Below are positions 16,244 to 25,239 of a stretch of 64,000 nt of DNA, in pieces. The first letter of the stretch is position 1. Each line of letters opens with the position of its first letter. Source of the DNA: CAISIP01 sp965278985 (GTDB lineage: Bacteria; Pseudomonadota; Gammaproteobacteria; Burkholderiales; Burkholderiaceae_C); contig OZ257131.1 in assembly GCA_965278985.1 (NCBI GenBank), positions 620,001 to 684,000 on the forward strand, in the 5' to 3' direction. A program made the position numbers and the translations under genes. Under the pieces are notes generated by a model. It made no database searches and was not told the DNA's origin. It saw only the letters and a program-made list of their open reading frames with translations.

Positions 16244-19105
16244 ATGAGCGACGCCCCTACTTCCGCCACGCCCTCCGAATCCCAACCCGGGCTCCTGCCC
16301 GAGTTGACCGAGGCGCCCCGGCCCCGCACCTTGCTGCTGGTGGACGGCTCCAGCTACCTCTACCGTGCCTACCATGCCATGCCCGACCTGCGCGCGGTGG
16401 CCGGTGACCGCAACAGCCCGCCCACCGGCGCCATCCGCGGCATGATCAACATGATGCAGAAGCTGCGCAAGGACGTGCGGGCCGACTACGCGGCCTGTGT
16501 GTTCGACGCCAAGGGTCCCACCTTCCGCGACGCGATGTATCCGGACTACAAGGCGAACCGCTCGCCCATGCCCGACGACCTGCGCAGCCAGATCGAACCC
16601 ATCCACGAGGTGGTGCGCCTGCTGGGCTGGAAGGTGCTGGACGTGCCCGGCGTTGAGGCTGACGACGTGATCGGCACGCTGGCCCACACGGCCGCGCAGC
16701 AGGGCATCGACGTGATCATCTCCAGCGGCGACAAGGACCTGAGCCAGCTCGTCAACGCGCACATCACGGTCATCGACACCATGAACGACCGCCGGCGCGA
16801 CGTGGCGGGCGTGGAGGCCGAGTTCGGTGTGCCGCCTTCGTTGATGCTGGACTACCAGACCCTGGTGGGTGACGCCGTGGACAACGTGCCCGGCGTGCCC
16901 AAGGTCGGCCCGAAGACGGCTGTGAAGTGGCTGCTCGAATACGGCTCGCTGGACGCGCTGGTGACCCGCGCGGGCGAGATCAAGGGCGTGGCCGGCGACA
17001 ACCTGCGCAACGCGCTGGGATGGCTGCCGCAGGGGCGCGCGTTGCTGACCATCAAGACCGATTGCGCCCTGGACGAGCATGTGCAGGGGTTGCCCGCGCT
17101 GGAGGGCATCCGCATCGGTGGCCAGGACACCGAGGCGTTGAAGGCCTTCGGCGAACGTTACGGTTTCAAGGGCCTGATCAAGCAGCTGGAGATCCAGGAC
17201 GTGCCGCCCGAGCGCATCGCCGAAAACCGCGAGCGCGTCGCGCGGGGCGGCGAGGACGGCGACGGCACGCTGCCCGCCGTGGAGCCGCATCGGGTGGCCA
17301 GCAACCTGCGTTACGACACCATCCTCGACTGGCCCACCTTCGATGCCTGGTTGCAGAAGCTGCAGGCCGCCGAGCTCGCGGCCATCGACACCGAGACCAC
17401 GTCGCTCGACGAGATGCGCGCCGAGATCGTGGGCATCAGCTTTTCCGTGGAACCCGGCGAGGCCGCCTACATCCCGCTGCGCCACAACGGACCCGGTGCG
17501 CCGGAGCAGCTGCCCTTCGACGAAGTGCTGGCGCGGCTCAAGCCCTGGCTGGAAGACGGCAGCCGCAAGAAACTCGGCCAGCACATCAAGTACGACCGGC
17601 ATGTGTTCGCCAACCACGGCATCGAGGTGCAGGGCTACGCGCACGACACCATGTTGCAGAGCTACGTGCTGGAAGTGCACAAGCCCCATGGCCTGGCCAG
17701 CCTGGCCGAGCGCCACCTGGGCCGCAGCGGCATCCACTACGAGGACCTCTGCGGCAAGGGCGCGCACCAGATCCCCTTCAGCCAGGTGGACGTGCCGCGC
17801 GCCGCCGAATACTCCTGCGAGGATTCGGACCAGACGCTGGACGTGCACCGGGTGTTGTGGCCGCAGATCCAGGCCAGCCCCGAGCTGTCCTTCATCTACC
17901 AACTGGAGATGGACAGCAGCGAGACCCTCTACCGCGTGGAGCGCAACGGCGTGCTGATCGACGCGCCCACGCTGGCCGCGCAGAGCCATGCGCTGGGCCA
18001 GCGCATCGTGCAGCTGGAGACCGAGGCCTACGAACTGGCCGGCCAGCCTTTCAACCTCGGCAGCCCCAAGCAGATCGGCGAGATCTTCTTCGGCAAGCTG
18101 GGCCTGCCCGTGGTCAAGAAGACACCCAGCGGCGCGCCCAGCACCGACGAGGAGGTGCTGGAAAAGCTGGCGGAAGATTTCCCGCTGCCCGCGCGCATCC
18201 TGGAGCACCGCGGCCTGTCCAAGCTCAAGGGCACCTACACCGACAAGCTCGCGCAGCTCGCGCTGCCGCGCACGGGCCGCGTGCACACCCACTATGCACA
18301 GGCCGTGGCCATCACCGGGCGCCTGTCCAGCAACGACCCTAACCTGCAGAACATCCCGATCCGCACGCCCGAGGGCCGGCGCGTGCGCGAGGCCTTCGTC
18401 GCGGCGCCGGGCAATGTGATCGCCAGCGCCGACTACAGCCAGATCGAGCTGCGCATCATGGCCCACATCAGCGAGGACGAGGCCCTGCTGCGCGCGTTCC
18501 GCGAAGGCATGGACGTGCACCGCGCCACGGCGGCCGAGATCTTCGGCGTCACGCCGCTGGAGGTGAGCAGCGAGCAGCGCCGTTATGCCAAGACCATCAA
18601 CTTCGGCCTGATCTACGGCATGAGCGCCTTCGGCCTGGCGCGGGCATTGACCATCGACAACACGGCGGCCAAGAACTACATCGCGAAGTACTTCGAGCGT
18701 TATCCCGGCGTGCGCCAGTACATGGACGAGACCAAGGCCAGCGCCAAGGAGCTGGGCTACGTGCAGACGGTCTTCGGCCGGCGCCTGTACCTGCCCGAGA
18801 TCAACTCGGGAAACGGCCCCCGCAAGGGCGCCGCCGAACGCCAGGCCATCAACGCGCCCATGCAGGGCACGGCGGCCGACCTGATCAAGATGAGCATGGT
18901 CAAGGTGCAGCAGGTGCTGGACGCCGAGTCCCGCGCCACGCGCATGATCATGCAGGTGCACGACGAACTGGTCTTCGAGGTGCCCGAGGCCGAACTGCCC
19001 TGGGTGCGCGAGGCGATTCCGCGGCTGATGGCCGGCGTGGCCGACCTCAAGGTGCCGCTGCTCGCGGAGATCGGTGCGGGCCCCAACTGGGACAAGGCGC
19101 ATTGA
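16244..19105 (+). CDS. polA: DNA polymerase I
   Basis: A 953-residue three-domain enzyme for Okazaki-fragment maturation and repair. N-terminal 5'-nuclease: LLVDGSSYLYRAYHA (about residue 30), VFDAKGPTFR and the H3TH region GVPKVGPKTA. Middle proofreading domain is probably active: DTETTSLDEM (about residue 382) supplies the Asp and Glu, with GQHIKYDRHVF and YSCEDSDQT carrying the other acidic residues. Polymerase: motif A SADYSQIELRI (about residue 727), motif B YAKTINFGLIYG (about residue 780) and motif C QVHDELVFE (about residue 904). Length is close to E. coli Pol I (928). Divergent from the DUF2782-thrB pair and convergent with the diguanylate cyclase gene 10 bp downstream. Confidence 0.98.
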   Translation: MSDAPTSATPSESQPGLLPELTEAPRPRTLLLVDGSSYLYRAYHAMPDLRAVAGDRNSPPTGAIRGMINMMQKLRKDVRADYAACVFDAKGPTFRDAMYPDYKANRSPMPDDLRSQIEPIHEVVRLLGWKVLDVPGVEADDVIGTLAHTAAQQGIDVIISSGDKDLSQLVNAHITVIDTMNDRRRDVAGVEAEFGVPPSLMLDYQTLVGDAVDNVPGVPKVGPKTAVKWLLEYGSLDALVTRAGEIKGVAGDNLRNALGWLPQGRALLTIKTDCALDEHVQGLPALEGIRIGGQDTEALKAFGERYGFKGLIKQLEIQDVPPERIAENRERVARGGEDGDGTLPAVEPHRVASNLRYDTILDWPTFDAWLQKLQAAELAAIDTETTSLDEMRAEIVGISFSVEPGEAAYIPLRHNGPGAPEQLPFDEVLARLKPWLEDGSRKKLGQHIKYDRHVFANHGIEVQGYAHDTMLQSYVLEVHKPHGLASLAERHLGRSGIHYEDLCGKGAHQIPFSQVDVPRAAEYSCEDSDQTLDVHRVLWPQIQASPELSFIYQLEMDSSETLYRVERNGVLIDAPTLAAQSHALGQRIVQLETEAYELAGQPFNLGSPKQIGEIFFGKLGLPVVKKTPSGAPSTDEEVLEKLAEDFPLPARILEHRGLSKLKGTYTDKLAQLALPRTGRVHTHYAQAVAITGRLSSNDPNLQNIPIRTPEGRRVREAFVAAPGNVIASADYSQIELRIMAHISEDEALLRAFREGMDVHRATAAEIFGVTPLEVSSEQRRYAKTINFGLIYGMSAFGLARALTIDNTAAKNYIAKYFERYPGVRQYMDETKASAKELGYVQTVFGRRLYLPEINSGNGPRKGAAERQAINAPMQGTAADLIKMSMVKVQQVLDAESRATRMIMQVHDELVFEVPEAELPWVREAIPRLMAGVADLKVPLLAEIGAGPNWDKAH

Positions 19106-19115
19106 GGCGGAGCGC

Positions 19116-20375
19116 TCAGATCAATCCGCTCAGCGTCGACCGTGGCGCATCCTTATCGATCTCCCAGTCGGCGACGCTGGCGATCGCATAACCCGCGCGG
19201 CCGGCCATCTTGGCGCGGTACATCGCCGTGTCGGCGGCGTTGACCAGTGACTCGGGGTCGCGCAGCGCACTGGGGATGGTCTGGGCGATGCCGATGCTGA
19301 AGCTCACCTGCGGCGCCGTGGGTGAGGCTGCATGGGCGATGGCCTCGCGCTGGATGCCCTCGATGCAGCGCCGGGCCATGTCCTCGGCGTGCGCGATGTC
19401 GGCATTGGGCAGCAGCAGCACGAACTCCTCGCCGCCGTAACGCGCCAGCAACTCCCCCGCGCGGCGCACGCAGCGCAGCAGCACGCGTGCAACGCGCCGC
19501 AGGCATTCGTCACCGGCGACGTGGCCGTAGTGGTCGTTGTAGCGCTTGAAGTGGTCGATGTCGACCATCAGCAGGCTCAGGCTGTGGCCGTTGCGCGCGG
19601 CGCGGGCCCACTCGCTCGCCAGCGTCTGGTCGAAGCGGCGGCGGTTGGCGATGCCTGTGAGGCCGTCGGTGGCGGTCTGCTGCGACAGTTGTGCGTTGGC
19701 CTGTTCCAGCAGGTGCTCCTTGCGCACCAGGTCGGTCACCTCGGCGCGCGCCACCACGTTGAAGCCCTGCGGCGTGCGTACCTCGTAGATGTGGATCCAG
19801 CGGTCGTTGGCCTGGCGCTGCAGGATGGGCTGCGGCATGACCCCGCGTTCGCGCAGGCGCTGGGTGATCCAGGCCTCCTCCTGTCCCGTGGCATCGGGCA
19901 GCAGGCCCAGGCGCACCTCGCGGCGCAGGAGTTCCTCGAAGCTCTGCTGGGTGCAATCCTCGGCATAGAGCTCGGGGAACATGTCGCCCAGGTAGTCGTT
20001 CTTGATCACCAGCCGGTCGCCGGGGTCGAAGATCGCGATGCCGATGGGCAAGGCGTCCAGCGCCCCCGCCAGCAACTCCGTGGCCTTCTCGGCTTCGCGG
20101 CGGGTCTGTTCGAGCACGCGCTGCATCTCCACGGCACGGGCGGTGGCGGAGCGCGCGGTCTGCGCCTCGCTGCGCGCGTACTGGATCTTGCGCAGCAACA
20201 GCCAGCCTGCGATGAGCGCCAGCACCACGCCCACGACGCGCAGCCCCAGCGACCACATCGACAGCGAAGCGGCGCCCTTGCCGATCCACAGCAGCGGGAC
20301 CAGCTCGCAGGCCGCGGCGGCCACCGCGAGCCACGCGATGGTTCGGGTCGGAGGGTCCACACTTTGATTGGCCAT
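19116..20375 (-). CDS. Membrane-bound diguanylate cyclase, PAS-GGDEF
   Basis: A 419-residue c-di-GMP synthase. Two membrane helices (about residues 12-32 and 43-63) are followed by a short coiled coil, a PAS-like domain (ALDALPIGIAIFDPGDRL, about residues 113-230) and a GGDEF domain. The catalytic signature is intact as RYGGEEF (about residue 311), and the metal/substrate segment MVDIDHFKRYNDHYGH is present. The product-inhibition I-site, normally RxxD just before the signature, reads RAGE, so feedback inhibition may be weakened. Start ATG 20375 is chosen because it sits directly before the first helix; a longer frame to 20534 is not protein-like. There is no Shine-Dalgarno; TACATA lies 7 nt upstream, suggesting a leaderless or near-leaderless transcript. 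Confidence 0.88.
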   Translation of the reverse strand: MANQSVDPPTRTIAWLAVAAAACELVPLLWIGKGAASLSMWSLGLRVVGVVLALIAGWLLLRKIQYARSEAQTARSATARAVEMQRVLEQTRREAEKATELLAGALDALPIGIAIFDPGDRLVIKNDYLGDMFPELYAEDCTQQSFEELLRREVRLGLLPDATGQEEAWITQRLRERGVMPQPILQRQANDRWIHIYEVRTPQGFNVVARAEVTDLVRKEHLLEQANAQLSQQTATDGLTGIANRRRFDQTLASEWARAARNGHSLSLLMVDIDHFKRYNDHYGHVAGDECLRRVARVLLRCVRRAGELLARYGGEEFVLLLPNADIAHAEDMARRCIEGIQREAIAHAASPTAPQVSFSIGIAQTIPSALRDPESLVNAADTAMYRAKMAGRAGYAIASVADWEIDKDAPRSTLSGLI

Positions 20376-20675
20376 GCTGCAGTATGTAGAAGTTTTTGTA
20401 GGAGGAATGGCGCCGGCAGGCAGGTTGCGGGCCAGATCCCCCCGCATCCGCCGCATCCAAGGCCGGTTCCGTGCATTTTGCCGCCTGCCCTCCGGGCAGA
20501 TGGGGCCGTCCGTCGGCCGTGGCACCGCGTTCACCGTCCCTGCATCAGACCCCAGCGGCGCGGCGGTGTCTGTGCGTTGTCGAGCAGAGGGCCCGCGCGG
20601 GCCGCCTTGCTAAGATGCCGGCCCCACCTACGCTGGGGCTTCTGGCACAGGCCCGTTGCAAGTGGAATTTCAAGA
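20376..20675. other. Divergent intergenic region, diguanylate cyclase / zip
   Basis: 300 bp without a credible gene. It holds several dyads: CTGCCC-TCC-GGGCAG (20485-20499), the 14-bp perfect palindrome GGCCCGCGCGGGCC (20590-20603) and GCCCCA-N7-TGGGGC (20621-20639). A TAAGAT hexamer (20611-20616) is a weak -10 candidate for zip. No zinc-uptake-type (Zur-like) AT-rich box was recognised. Confidence 0.5.
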
Positions 20676-21545
20676 ATGACTTTGGTTGCCATCCTTTTGG
20701 GCACGTTGGCCGCGGGCATCGGCAGCGTGTGGATCGCTGCGGTGCTCAGCTTCGGCATGCTGGCACGCTTCACGCAGCACATGCTGAGCCTGGCGGCCGG
20801 GGCGCTGCTGGCCACGGCCTTCATGCACCTGCTGCCGGAGGCGTTCGAGGGGCAGGTGGACGCGTCCTCGCTGTTCACGGGACTGCTGGTAGGGCTGGTG
20901 TTCTTCTTCCTCCTGGACAAGGCCGAACTCTGGCACCACGGCCATGAGCACCACCATGCCGAGACTTCCGGCGAGGGACATGACCACACCCACGCCCATG
21001 CCCATGCGCATCCGCATCCGCATCCGCATCCTCATGCCCACGGCCACACCCCCGGGGACCGCCATGGCCATGGCGACGCACCACAACGTGGCGGGGGCTC
21101 CTGGGCGGTGCTGGCCGGTGACAGCGTGCACTGCTTTGGTGACGGCGTGCTGATCGCGTCGGCCTTCGTGGCCGACATGCGCCTGGGGCTGGCGGCCTCG
21201 CTCGCGGTGCTGGCGCACGAGGTGCCGCACCACATGGGCGACCTGATGGTGCTGCGGGCCGGCGCGAACAACCGCCGTGCGGCCCTGGTCAAGGTATCGC
21301 TGGCCGGCGCCCTCACCGCCATCGGCGGGCTGGCCGGCTACTGGCTGGTGGACCAGCTCTATGCCTACCTGCCGTTCTTCCTGGTCGCGGCCAGCAGCAG
21401 CTTCGTCTATGTGGCATTGGCCGACCTGATCCCGCAGCTGCAGAAGCGCCTCAGCGCGCGCGAAACCGCGGTGCAGGTGAGTTGGCTGCTGGCGGGCATC
21501 GTGGCGGTGTCCCTGGTCGGGGGGCTGGTGCCACACGCGCACTGA
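20676..21545 (+). CDS. ZIP family divalent metal transporter
   Basis: A 289-residue polytopic membrane protein of the ZIP family (PF02535), importing zinc or another divalent metal. The first three helices (residues 1-85) include AGALLATAFMHLLPEAFE with the conserved His/Glu. A long cytoplasmic loop (about residues 87-135) is exceptionally histidine-rich, with alternating His-Ala and His-Pro units. The binuclear-site helices are SVHCFGDGVLIASAF and AVLAHEVPHHMGDLMVL (the HExPHxxxD pattern), followed by three more helices. ATG 20676 has no good Shine-Dalgarno; TGGAAT lies 7 nt upstream. It is convergent with the pseudouridine synthase gene. The loop is encoded by a hexanucleotide-type repeat that may vary in length. 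Confidence 0.92.
   Translation: MTLVAILLGTLAAGIGSVWIAAVLSFGMLARFTQHMLSLAAGALLATAFMHLLPEAFEGQVDASSLFTGLLVGLVFFFLLDKAELWHHGHEHHHAETSGEGHDHTHAHAHAHPHPHPHPHAHGHTPGDRHGHGDAPQRGGGSWAVLAGDSVHCFGDGVLIASAFVADMRLGLAASLAVLAHEVPHHMGDLMVLRAGANNRRAALVKVSLAGALTAIGGLAGYWLVDQLYAYLPFFLVAASSSFVYVALADLIPQLQKRLSARETAVQVSWLLAGIVAVSLVGGLVPHAH
20991..21050 (+). repeat. In-frame imperfect hexanucleotide repeat encoding a poly-His loop
   Basis: A run of CATGCC/CATCCG-type hexamers inside the zip gene encodes His-Ala and His-Pro dipeptides. Because the unit is 6 bp, gain or loss of copies keeps the frame and only changes the number of metal-binding histidines. Confidence 0.75.
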
Positions 21546-21563
21546 ACGACGGGCGCGCGCAGC

Positions 21564-22490
21564 TCAGGCCGGCTGTGCCATCGCCAGCGCGCGCCGGCTG
21601 TGGAACTCCCGCCGCGCGCCGGTCAGTGGATCGTCAAAGGCCAGCGAGCGCGCCAGCAGTTGCAGGGGGTTGTGGAAGTCTTCGGTCAACGGCTGCGGCA
21701 TGAGCCGCGGATAGAGGCGGTCGTGCACGATGGGCATGCCCAGCGCCGCCATGTGCACCCGCAGCTGGTGGCGGTGTCCCGTCACGGGATGCAGCGCGTA
21801 GAGCGCGTGCGTGGCCGGTGGTCCGAGCACGCGCAGCAGGTGGACATGGGTGATGGTGTTGGGCTCGCCCTGTGCCTCATGTTGCTGCATGAAATGCGCG
21901 GCGGGCTCCAGGCGGCTCTGGCGCGTGAGGGGAAAGCGGGCCGCGGGTTGCCAGGGCGCGACGGCCTCGTAGACCTTCGCGATGCGCCGCTGGCGAAACA
22001 GCGCGTGGTAGGGCTCGCGGGTGGCCGGCCGCACCGAGAACATCACCAGGCCGGCCGTCTCGCGGTCGATGCGGTGCAGCGGCACCAGCGCGTCCAGCCC
22101 CAGGCGGCGCTTCAGGCGCACCAGCAGCGTCTGCTGCAGGTACCCGCCCGAGGGCACGACCGGCAGGAAATGCGGCTTGTCGACCACCAGCAGGTCCGCG
22201 TCCTGGTACAGCAGCGCTTCCTCGAAGGGGACGACCACCTCCGCCGGCAGGCTGCGGTAGTAGTACAGCCGCTGGCCCGCGATGCAGGGCTGCCCCGCGG
22301 CCAGGGGCCGGCCCTGCGTGTCCAGCACCGCGCCGCTGTCGAGCCGCTGCCGCCACACCGCTTCGCCCTGTTCGGGGAAACGTGCCACCAGGAAATCGAG
22401 CAGGGTGGGCCAGTCGCCCGCCGGCACCACCACCTGGCTGGGGCCTACGCCGTCGCGCGAGGGCGGAGGTGGCACGCCCGGTTGCGGCAT
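21564..22490 (-). CDS. RluA family pseudouridine synthase
   Basis: A 308-residue enzyme isomerising uridine in rRNA or tRNA. The catalytic aspartate is in LHRIDRETAGLVMF (about residue 143), the RluA signature. Other family segments: LLVVDKPHFLPVVPSGGY and PLHR before the active site, and the C-terminal LRVHMAALGMPIVHDRLYP. The N-terminal part (about 80 residues) is S4-like in position but not convincingly an S4 domain. Which RNA it modifies (RluA/RluC/TruC type) cannot be decided. It lies 15 bp downstream of trmB on the same strand, grouping two RNA-modification genes with gluQ further upstream. Confidence 0.88.
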   Translation of the reverse strand: MPQPGVPPPPSRDGVGPSQVVVPAGDWPTLLDFLVARFPEQGEAVWRQRLDSGAVLDTQGRPLAAGQPCIAGQRLYYYRSLPAEVVVPFEEALLYQDADLLVVDKPHFLPVVPSGGYLQQTLLVRLKRRLGLDALVPLHRIDRETAGLVMFSVRPATREPYHALFRQRRIAKVYEAVAPWQPAARFPLTRQSRLEPAAHFMQQHEAQGEPNTITHVHLLRVLGPPATHALYALHPVTGHRHQLRVHMAALGMPIVHDRLYPRLMPQPLTEDFHNPLQLLARSLAFDDPLTGARREFHSRRALAMAQPA

Positions 22491-22505
22491 CGGGTTGCGC
22501 GCCTT

Positions 22506-23219
22506 TCAGCGGCGGTGGAACACCAGGTCCCACACGCCGTGTCCCAGGCGCAGGCCCCGGTTCTCGAACTTCGTGAGCGGGCGGTAGGCCGGACGCGGCG
22601 CATAGCCTTGCAGCTGCGGTTGTTCGGCGGCTGCGCGGTTGTGCAGCGTGGGCTCGCCGCCCAGCACCTGCAGCATCTGCTCGGCATACGGCTGCCAGTC
22701 GGTGGCGCAATGCAGGTAGGCGCCGGGCTGCAGGCGCGAGGCCAGCAACGCGACCAGCGGCGGCTGGATCAGCCGGCGCTTGTGGTGCCGCGATTTGTGC
22801 CACGGGTCGGGGAAGAAGATGTGGATGCCGTCCAGGCTCTGCGGCGCCAGCATGTGCTGCAGCACCTCCACGGCATCGTGCTGCACGATGCGGATGTTCT
22901 GCAGGTCCTGTTCGCCGATGCGCTTGAGCAAGGCGCCGACGCCCGGTGCATGCACCTCGCAGCACAGGAAATTCGTCTCCGGCATCAACGCCGCGATGTG
23001 GGCCGTGGCGTCGCCCATGCCGAAGCCGATCTCCAGCACCACGGGCGCCTCGCGCCCGAAGGCCTGGGCCAGGTCTGCCACTGCGGGCTGATAGGGCAGC
23101 ATGAAACGCGGGCCCAGCGTATCGATGGCGCGGGCCTGGCCCGTGGTGGTGCGGCCGGCACGCAGCACGAAGCTGCGGATGGCACGGGGATGCGGTACGT
23201 CTGGAGGGCTGGTGGACAT
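22506..23219 (-). CDS. trmB: tRNA (guanine-N7)-methyltransferase
   Basis: A 237-residue SAM-dependent enzyme making m7G46 in tRNA. Motif I is VLEIGFGMGDATAHIA (about residues 64-79); the diagnostic TrmB motif is FFPDPWHKSRHHKRRL (about residues 142-157), and ATDW follows. ATG 23219 is chosen from the family N-terminus (RSFVLRAGRTT); longer frame upstream lies in gluQ. It sits 5 bp after the gluQ stop, so gluQ, trmB and the pseudouridine synthase form a tRNA/rRNA-modification operon. Confidence 0.95.
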   Translation of the reverse strand: MSTSPPDVPHPRAIRSFVLRAGRTTTGQARAIDTLGPRFMLPYQPAVADLAQAFGREAPVVLEIGFGMGDATAHIAALMPETNFLCCEVHAPGVGALLKRIGEQDLQNIRIVQHDAVEVLQHMLAPQSLDGIHIFFPDPWHKSRHHKRRLIQPPLVALLASRLQPGAYLHCATDWQPYAEQMLQVLGGEPTLHNRAAAEQPQLQGYAPRPAYRPLTKFENRGLRLGHGVWDLVFHRR

Positions 23220-23224
23220 GGCCG

Positions 23225-24118
23225 TTATTGTCGGCGAGCGCCGAGGCCACCGACCTGCCATTGCCGCACCGCTGCGGCCAGCCAGTCCGCCAGGCCCTGC
23301 GCCTGCACCTCCAGCCCGAGCACGGCCGCTGCCGCCTGCAAAGGCAGCACGGGATCGTCCAGCACCAGGGCCGGCGCGCCGTGCTGTTTGGACAGCTTTT
23401 CGCCGCGACCATCGCGCACCAGCGGCACGTGCAGGTAGCGCAGTGGCGGCAGTCCCAGGGCGCGCTGCAGCAGGATCTGCCGCGGCGTGTTGTCGGCAAG
23501 GTCTTCGCCCCTCACCACATCGGTGATGCCCTGTGCGGCGTCGTCCACGACCACGGCGAGCTGGTAGGCCCACAGGCCGTCGGCGCGGCGCAGCACGAAG
23601 TCACCCACCGCATGTTCCACGTCCTGCACCTGGGCCTCCAGGCGGCGGTCGGTCCATGCCACGACGGCGTCCGGCACAGCGGTCAGCAGGCGCCAGGCCC
23701 GCGCCGGCCGGCCCCGCAGCCCGTGGCGGCAGGTGCCAGGGTAGATGAGCTCGCCATGGCGCTCCCTTGGGACGCCGCGGGCCGTCAGCGCCTGCAGGAT
23801 GTCGGCGCGCGTGCAGGCGCAGGGGTAGGCCCGGCCCGCGGCCACGAGGCGGTCGAGCGCGGCCTGGTAGACGTGGCTGCGTTGCGATTGGTAGGCCACG
23901 GGTGCGTCGGGGTGCAGCCCGAGGCGCGCCAGCTGCTGCAGGATCAGCGCACCCGCCCCGGGCACGCAGCGTGGTGTGTCCACGTCCTCGATCCGCAGCA
24001 GCCACTCGCCGCCATGGGCCCGTGCATCCAGCCAGCTGGCCAGCGCGGCCACCAGGGAGCCGGCGTGCAGCGGGCCGGTGGGCGAGGGCGCGAAGCGGCC
24101 GCGGTAGGCGCTGGGCAC
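23225..24118 (-). CDS. gluQ: Glutamyl-Q tRNA(Asp) synthetase
   Basis: A 297-residue truncated glutamyl-tRNA synthetase paralogue that attaches Glu to queuosine of tRNA(Asp). Rossmann fold only: the HIGH-like motif is FAPSPTGPLHAGSLVAALAS, the KMSKS-like motif is GEKLSKQHG, and the zinc-site cysteines are YPCACTR and YPGTCRHG. No anticodon-binding domain is present, as expected for GluQ/YadB. The frame contains no ATG in the right place; GTG 24118 gives a start 5 residues before RGRFAPSPTG and 25 bp after the upstream stop. It lies immediately upstream of trmB. Confidence 0.93.
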   Translation of the reverse strand: MPSAYRGRFAPSPTGPLHAGSLVAALASWLDARAHGGEWLLRIEDVDTPRCVPGAGALILQQLARLGLHPDAPVAYQSQRSHVYQAALDRLVAAGRAYPCACTRADILQALTARGVPRERHGELIYPGTCRHGLRGRPARAWRLLTAVPDAVVAWTDRRLEAQVQDVEHAVGDFVLRRADGLWAYQLAVVVDDAAQGITDVVRGEDLADNTPRQILLQRALGLPPLRYLHVPLVRDGRGEKLSKQHGAPALVLDDPVLPLQAAAAVLGLEVQAQGLADWLAAAVRQWQVGGLGARRQ

Positions 24119-24143
24119 GGGGGCGCGAGGGGGGCCTTGCTGC

Positions 24144-25193
24144 TCAGTGCACCGCCAGGGCGAGCTCCAGGCCGGAGACGAAGGCGTTTTCGACACGGTG
24201 GCCCAGGCACCAGTCGCCACATACGCCCAGGCCCAGCCCGGCATCCCACAGGTGGCTGCGGCCAAGCGGGGTGCGCGTCTGGGCGTAGGCCCAGCGGCGC
24301 ACTGCGGCATAGGCGGGTTCGGCACGGATGGCGGTGACCTCCGAGAAGGCCTTTTGCAGCTTGGCCTGCACGCGCATGGGGTTGTCGTGCAGGTGCTCGG
24401 CCGACCAGACGGCGCTGGCCTGCACTGTCCAGCGTTCCACGGCGGAGCGCCCGGGCTTGGAGGATTCGCGGGCCAGCCAGGCGATGCGGTGGTGCGTGCT
24501 GCGGGCGGCGTTCCACTGCGGGCCCAGGCCGTGCAGGTCGGGCTGCATCGCCTGGGGAAAAGCCAGCACCAGCGTCCAGCAGGGGGCCACCTCCACCGGC
24601 GCCAGGGCATCGGCCATCGCGGCGGCGGGCGCGCAGGCTTGCAGCAGTGCGCGGGCCGGCGCGGCGGGCATCGCCAGCAGCACGGTGTCGAAATCCTGGG
24701 GTGGCAGGGCGGCACCGGCCTCGGCATGCACCGCGCGCACCTGCCAGCGGTTGCGCGTCGTGCGGACGATCCCGGTCACCTGGGTCTGCAGCTGCAGGCC
24801 GGCGCCGGGCAGGTGCAGCAATGGGCCGGCCCAGCGGATGGGCAAGGATTCCATGCCGGGCACCGGCACGCGGTGGGCCTCGCGCGGGGGCAGGGCGGCC
24901 GCGGCCACGCGGCCCTGGCCGTCGAGCACGCGCACGGTGTTGGCGCTCCAGGCCTTGCATAGCCCGGGCACGGTCTCCAGCGCCTGGGCGAAGCGCTCGT
25001 CGCGCACGGTGAAATACTGCGCCCCCACGTCGAAGCCGCCGAAGGGCGAGGACAGCGTGGCCATGCGTCCACCCGGCACTGCGCCCTGCTCGAACACCTG
25101 CACCTGGTGGCCGGCCTGCACCAGGGTGCGTGCGCAGGCGATGCCGGCCATGCCGGCGCCGACGATGGCGATCTGTCTGGAGGTTCGGGGCAT
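24144..25193 (-). CDS. FAD-dependent amine-oxidase-like protein (renalase type)
   Basis: A 349-residue flavoprotein. The N-terminal dinucleotide-binding motif is IVGAGMAGIACARTL (residues 9-23), followed by VFEQGAVPGGRM, the GGR FAD contact typical of renalase-like NAD(P)/FAD oxidoreductases, and FDVGAQYFTVRD. The C-terminal FAD strand is GVCGDWCLGHRVENAFVSG. Bacterial renalase-like proteins oxidise dihydro-NAD isomers; whether this one does is not known. ATG 25193 starts right at the motif; longer frame to 25364 is not conserved. It lies upstream of gluQ and downstream of the lysR gene on the same strand. Confidence 0.85.
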   Translation of the reverse strand: MPRTSRQIAIVGAGMAGIACARTLVQAGHQVQVFEQGAVPGGRMATLSSPFGGFDVGAQYFTVRDERFAQALETVPGLCKAWSANTVRVLDGQGRVAAAALPPREAHRVPVPGMESLPIRWAGPLLHLPGAGLQLQTQVTGIVRTTRNRWQVRAVHAEAGAALPPQDFDTVLLAMPAAPARALLQACAPAAAMADALAPVEVAPCWTLVLAFPQAMQPDLHGLGPQWNAARSTHHRIAWLARESSKPGRSAVERWTVQASAVWSAEHLHDNPMRVQAKLQKAFSEVTAIRAEPAYAAVRRWAYAQTRTPLGRSHLWDAGLGLGVCGDWCLGHRVENAFVSGLELALAVH

Positions 25194-25239
25194 CCTGTCT
25201 CGCTTTCTTGTAGAGGGTGGTTTCGTGGACGGGAGGGCT

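Noticed and set aside
16100..19102. About 1000-codon open frame antisense to polA
   Set aside because: Shadow of polA; low-complexity His/Leu/Gln/Val protein, no family features, while polA is certain.
20376..20534. Longer start for the diguanylate cyclase
   Set aside because: The extension is basic and Pro/Arg-rich without homology; ATG 20375 sits right before the first membrane helix.
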